In this document: positions 61,008 through 64,000 of the stretch, in pieces
Position numbering within the stretch: the first letter of the stretch is position 1
How the letters are laid out: each line of letters opens with the position of its first letter
Origin: Candidatus Aphodovivens excrementavium
Lineage (GTDB): Bacteria; Actinomycetota; Coriobacteriia; Coriobacteriales; Eggerthellaceae
DNA: 64,000 bases
Assembly: GCA_018715935.1 (NCBI GenBank)
Contig: DVKR01000033.1
Coordinates: 56,383 to 120,382, forward strand
Reading direction: 5' to 3'
Notes under the pieces: generated by a model
The model's database searches: none
The model's input: only the letters and a program-made list of their open reading frames with translations
Told to the model about the DNA's origin: nothing
Translations under genes and position numbers: made by a program

Positions 61008-61904
61008 TCATTTCGCCTTGTTCCGACGCGCGCGGGCCCCCTTGTGCGAAGCGCCGACGCGCACCTCGCCCACTGGGCGGTTGAGCACGTTTGCCACCAC
61101 CAGCGTCGCCGCGGACAAGAGCAGCATGATCATCGCCGTGGCCATGGCGGTTTCGTTGTTGCCCGTCGAAATGCTCAGATAAATGCTGCCTGGCAGCGTT
61201 TCGGTTTTCATGCGCGTGACGCCAACCAGCATCAACGTAGCGCCGAACTCTCCCATTCCGCGCGCCCACGTAAGCACCAGCGTGCTTATGATGGAATTGC
61301 GGCATACGGGAAGTATGACCGTGCGGAACACATCCCAAGGAGACGCCCCCAACGTCTTAGCCACGAACTCCATGCGTGGGTTGACATCGGAAAACGCCGT
61401 TCGCACCATGCGTATGGCGAAGGGAAGGTTAACGATAAGCTGGGCAAACACGATACCCGTCGGCTCAAACACCACGGCAAAGCCGACATCGCGCAGCGCC
61501 TTGCCAAGAGGTGAAGAGAAAATAAGCAGCAGGGCGAAGCCCAAAAGAATGTAGGGGAGCGAAAGCGTCAGCTCCATCAGCACCTCAGCCACGCGCTTAA
61601 ACGGCATGTTGGTACGCGAAAGCGCATATGCCGACGGAAGCGCCAAAACAAGGCACAGGGCTGTTGAGATGGTGGAAGTCACTACGCTCATACGCAGCGA
61701 AAACAGCACTTCTTCGGAGCGAATTGCATCTCCGAAATGCGTCACTCCCCCTGCGACGATGGCGACGATGGCGCTGCCGACAAACAGCAGCACCACCGTC
61801 GCAATTGAAATTGACACACCCGAAAAGACATCGCGTTTGCGCCCGCGATGCTTAACCACGCTCTCATCGGAGCTATTGGAGTGACGCCCAAAGGGCGTCT
61901 TCAT
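61008..61904 (-). CDS. modB: Molybdate/tungstate ABC transporter permease
   Basis: A 298-residue permease with five or six membrane segments. The EAA loop FVAKTLGASPWDVFRTVILP sits near residue 200, and the last segment includes RGMGEFGATLMLVG, which is typical of ModB. The N-terminal 35 residues are cytosolic and basic. It begins 3 bp after the modA stop and ends 10 bp before the modC start. Confidence 0.88.
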   Translation of the reverse strand: MKTPFGRHSNSSDESVVKHRGRKRDVFSGVSISIATVVLLFVGSAIVAIVAGGVTHFGDAIRSEEVLFSLRMSVVTSTISTALCLVLALPSAYALSRTNMPFKRVAEVLMELTLSLPYILLGFALLLIFSSPLGKALRDVGFAVVFEPTGIVFAQLIVNLPFAIRMVRTAFSDVNPRMEFVAKTLGASPWDVFRTVILPVCRNSIISTLVLTWARGMGEFGATLMLVGVTRMKTETLPGSIYLSISTGNNETAMATAMIMLLLSAATLVVANVLNRPVGEVRVGASHKGARARRNKAK

Positions 61905-61907
61905 CGC

Positions 61908-62759
61908 CTACACCCGCTCGTATCCGTAATTTGCCCAGATCTCCCAAGCGGTGTCGGACTGCAAGAAATCGTTGAAGGCTGCAACCGCGTCGGAATCCGC
62001 AGCGCACGTGAGCTGAGCGGCAGGGATCGTCTTGATGAACGAATCGAGATCCGTCGTTTCAACGATAACCGCTCCGTCGTCGGTAACGTTTTCTTTCCAC
62101 ACGATGCCCGCGTCGCCCTCGTTGTTGGCGAGAGCGGTAGAAATCTGCGGCGCCGTAGTGGTGGTGGTAAGCACGTTGTTTGCCACCATCTCGTCCCAAA
62201 GACCTAGCTTGGTAAGCGCGTTTTGAGCGATCTTCCCAATAGGCGTAGACTCAGGATCGCCAACCAGCACGCGCTCACAGTTTGCCAGGTCGGCAAGACC
62301 GGTAACGTTTTTGGGGTTGTCGGCAGGCACCGCAAGCACCGGGATGTGCTTTACCAGATCGGTTTGCTGCTCAACGTACCCCTCAACCGGCTTTAGCTCG
62401 TCGGCAGACCCCGCGATGAAGAAATCCCCTTCTTCGGTAGTGTTGATCTGAGTTTGAATCTGCGCGGCGTTCGCATAGGTGACGTTCATGGTGCAGCCCG
62501 TCTCCGTCTCAAAGGCATCGGCGATTTCCTGGAAAGGATCTGTCATGCCGGCGCCGCAGTAGATGTTAAGCTCTTTCCCTTCAAGGCTTACCTGCTCTTC
62601 TGCCGCCGGCTCCCCGGATTGATCGGATGCTTCCGTAGCGCTCTGACCAGAGGAGCACCCCGCAAGCCCCAGCATCAGAGTCATAGCGCACGCGGCAACC
62701 GCCCCTGCAAACGCGAATTTCTTTCGTGAGGGCTTAGTATTGTTTGAACTGGATAGCAT
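61908..62759 (-). CDS. modA: Molybdate/tungstate-binding lipoprotein
   Basis: A 283-residue binding protein. The start at 62759 has AAAGGAGGAG and the signal peptide FAFAGAVAACAMTLMLGLAG, with lipobox LAGC giving a lipid-anchored Cys. The mature protein starts with a Ser/Glu-rich linker. ELNIYCGAGMTDPFQEIADA is the usual first strand and oxyanion-binding region of ModA, and GSADELKPVEGYVEQQ the second. Tungstate preference cannot be excluded. First gene of modABC. Confidence 0.9.
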   Translation of the reverse strand: MLSSSNNTKPSRKKFAFAGAVAACAMTLMLGLAGCSSGQSATEASDQSGEPAAEEQVSLEGKELNIYCGAGMTDPFQEIADAFETETGCTMNVTYANAAQIQTQINTTEEGDFFIAGSADELKPVEGYVEQQTDLVKHIPVLAVPADNPKNVTGLADLANCERVLVGDPESTPIGKIAQNALTKLGLWDEMVANNVLTTTTTAPQISTALANNEGDAGIVWKENVTDDGAVIVETTDLDSFIKTIPAAQLTCAADSDAVAAFNDFLQSDTAWEIWANYGYERV

Positions 62760-62822
62760 CTCTCCTCCTTTGGAAGAATCCCCTACTGCGCCCAAGCGAT
62801 CGCAGCTTACTCTTTATATAGT

Positions 62823-62841
62823 ATAGGGAATATTATCCTAT
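62823..62841. promoter_or_regulatory. Inverted repeat in the modA promoter region
   Basis: ATAGGGAATATTATCCTAT, an inverted repeat with 5-bp arms ATAGG/CCTAT, 64 bp upstream of the modA start in an AT-rich patch (62814-62890). It is a candidate operator. It is not a ModE consensus that I recognise. Confidence 0.35.
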
Positions 62842-63127
62842 TTCTGCAATATATTGACTTGAGCTTATTGTTATTTTTATCTAATTTCAAGTAACAATAA
62901 AGTTCGAGAATCCAAAGCAGACGAGTCAGAAGCGGGAAATAGGCCAAAAAGCGCGTCCGCAGCTCAATCGGTGGCAAAACCCCAGAGCGTGGGTTGGCGC
63001 GTGGGTTGGCGGCCAGAAATGTTCGCCGGTTCCAGCTCACGACACCCGGGATCCCTGCCTGGCCTTTAAGCTTTTAAACAGTCCGAGCATCTCGGAATAT
63101 CAGCTTCGCGCGTGGCCGACTCAAAAG

Positions 63128-63186
63128 ACCGCTCTAAATCGAAGGAATGTGCGGCTTTGCGATATGTTTCTTCGGTATAGAGCGAT
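63128..63186. repeat. 59-nt palindromic element, copy D
   Basis: Ends ACCGCTCTAAATCGAA and TTCGGTATAGAGCGAT with a 27-nt spacer carrying TGC at spacer positions 7-9. The right arm is the most diverged of the family. It starts 177 bp before copy C. Confidence 0.75.
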
Positions 63187-63304
63187 TCTACGGCGTCTTT
63201 TGCGTCCCCTTCGCTTCGCTGGAAGCCCCTCCCCTTTTCTCTTGAATACTCACCTGGGGCAACTACGCAGCTCTTGTGGGGGACGGGCCGCCTGGAGTTT
63301 GGGC

Positions 63305-63363
63305 ATCGCTCTAAATCGAAGCTACTTGCATCCAAGCGACAAAAAAATTCGATTTAGAGCGAT
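63305..63363. repeat. 59-nt palindromic element, copy C
   Basis: Perfect 16-bp inverted ends ATCGCTCTAAATCGAA / TTCGATTTAGAGCGAT with a 27-nt spacer (TGC at spacer positions 7-9, then an A run). This copy defines the consensus. Confidence 0.85.
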
Positions 63364-63673
63364 CGGCAGTTCCAGAGGCGCCCCGTCCTCCTCCTGGGCG
63401 TTCTTGCGGGAAGCGAGAGCTCGCCTTGAGGTGGCTTTCCCGAAAGCCGCCGGACAAACATCTTGCGCAGCCTGGAGGCCGTATCGTTTCTTCCGTCCGA
63501 AGAGCTTTCACGCCCAACGCAGCGCCGCCTCTGTGCGCTCGCCTTGGCGAACCCGCTCTTCTTCATCTTGGAGCCGCAAACGCCGCATTTGGGGTTTGAC
63601 GCCGCTCGCCTCGTTTTTCGGGCGACTTTTTCTTCCGAAAAGAACGTCCGAGCAGGGGCGTCAAGTGAAAACC

Positions 63674-63781
63674 AGACACGCTTTCTGGCCTATGGGGAAG
63701 CCAGACGGTATCGACTTTTAAACGTCGTTTATATGGTTTGAGCTGGAGAAAGGACACCAAACTAGACACACTTTTTGGCCT
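63674..63781. repeat. 18-bp direct repeat pair
   Basis: AGACACGCTTTCTGGCCT (63674-63691) and AGACACACTTTTTGGCCT (63764-63781) differ at two positions, start-to-start 90 bp. Confidence 0.6.
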
Positions 63782-63815
63782 TTATCCCTCAGAAGCCGCA
63801 AAGATGCCATTGTAC

Positions 63816-63847
63816 GAAAAAGGCCGCCAACCTGAGCTGACGGCCTC
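63816..63847 (-). terminator. Rho-independent terminator on the minus strand
   Basis: Read leftward, AGGCCG(TCA) pairs with (TGG)CGGCCT around GCTCAGGT and is followed by TTTTTCG. A second copy of the same 3' arm and T run (CGAAAAAGGCCGCCA on the plus strand) lies at the window end (63985-64000). Confidence 0.75.
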
Positions 63848-64000
63848 GACGTTGATGGTGGAGCATAGGGGGATCGACGATCCGCTCCCTTCGGTCGCGT
63901 CTCGGCACGTCGGGCTTCGCCCTCCTCATTCGACAGCCCACTGGGCTGTCGAACCCTCGCGGGGTTCGATCCCCTGCAGGTCAAACGAAAAAGGCCGCCA
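63848..64000 (-). ncRNA. Structured-RNA-like unit ending in CCA before a terminator
   Basis: Read leftward, the unit carries a GGGGATCGA...TCGATCCCC long-range pairing (about 63865-63979). It also has a perfect 12-bp hairpin TTCGACAGCCCA / TGGGCTGTCGAA (63929-63953), a GGGCGAAGCCC hairpin, and it ends TATGCTCCACCA before the terminator. The terminator arm recurs 168 bp away at the window edge, so the unit may be one of a tandem series. The T-arm-like GGGGATCGAACCCC suggests relation to tRNA-flanking sequence, but no full cloverleaf forms. Identity is unknown. Confidence 0.35.

Larger units (their letters stand above)
62842..64000. other. Gene-free, repeat-rich region at the window end
   Basis: About 1.15 kb without a supportable protein gene. 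The left part is an AT-rich stretch (62842-62905). Then follow two 59-nt palindromes, a pair of 18-bp direct repeats and, on the minus strand, a terminator plus a structured-RNA-like unit. Long open frames across it run over the palindromes and have no ribosome-binding site or homology that I recognise. Confidence 0.6.

Noticed and set aside
63149..63721. 190-codon plus-strand open frame
   Set aside because: It runs through two 59-nt palindromes and has arginine/serine-rich shadow composition with no recognisable domain.
63718..63984. 88-codon minus-strand frame over the structured RNA-like unit
   Set aside because: The frame crosses strong hairpins and the terminator. Its peptide is the kind produced by translating tRNA-flanking sequence.
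63848..63984. tRNA gene on the minus strand
   Set aside because: A T-arm-like segment and a CCA end are present, but no D-arm and anticodon arm could be assembled.

Overview
The window looks like chromosomal DNA from a high-GC anaerobe of the Coriobacteriia, most likely an Eggerthellaceae member such as a Slackia-like organism. That is an inference from gene content. The evidence is a two-gene minimal SUF system (sufC plus one short sufB), an archaeal-style type IA topoisomerase, an EpsC-type serine acetyltransferase, a flavin reductase-rubredoxin fusion, cydDC without cydAB nearby, an aldo-keto reductase with ferredoxin motifs, and frequent GTG/TTG starts. No phage, transposase, CRISPR array or rRNA operon is visible.

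Layout. 0-4.7 kb: the end of a peptide-binding protein followed by dppBCDF. 5-10 kb: an M16 metalloprotease and sufCB. 10-12.2 kb: a long gene-free stretch full of repeats, then an orphan amino-acid-binding lipoprotein. 12.2-21.4 kb: comF, a membrane glycosyltransferase, ahcY, tRNA-Thr, a PflX-like radical SAM protein, a dehydrogenase-like protein, degV and pncB. 21.4-24.8 kb: the tmk-holB-ricT operon. 24.9-28.5 kb: fumarase, a CmpB-type membrane protein and malic enzyme, i.e. C4-acid metabolism. 28.6-35.7 kb: a formate/nitrite channel, topA and cydDC. 36-47.6 kb: mixed housekeeping and redox genes (thyX, tatD, tcdA, patatin, rRNA methyltransferase, several flavoproteins). 47.6-50.1 kb: a CsoR-type repressor and a P1B ATPase with a CsoR-like operator between them. 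50.9-54.1 kb: a four-gene operon of secreted or surface proteins. 54.2-62.8 kb: modD, an MTA/SAH deaminase, mrp, an aldo-keto reductase, cysE and modABC. 62.8-64 kb: non-coding, repeat-rich, with a structured-RNA-like unit at the very end.

Functional links. AhcY and the MTA/SAH deaminase both dispose of S-adenosylhomocysteine. ModABC and ModD form a molybdate locus split by about 5 kb. SufCB, Mrp and many Fe-S enzymes (fumarase, radical SAM, AKR-ferredoxin, rubredoxin fusion) fit an anaerobic, iron-sulfur-rich physiology.

The least explained material is non-coding. A 59-nt palindrome family occurs as four copies in two pairs, each pair spaced about 170 bp. Strictly phased degenerate tandem repeats of 15, 17 and 18 bp lie in or next to gene ends. 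The surface operon carries an unassigned domain shared by two of its products and is the best candidate for an undescribed protein system.
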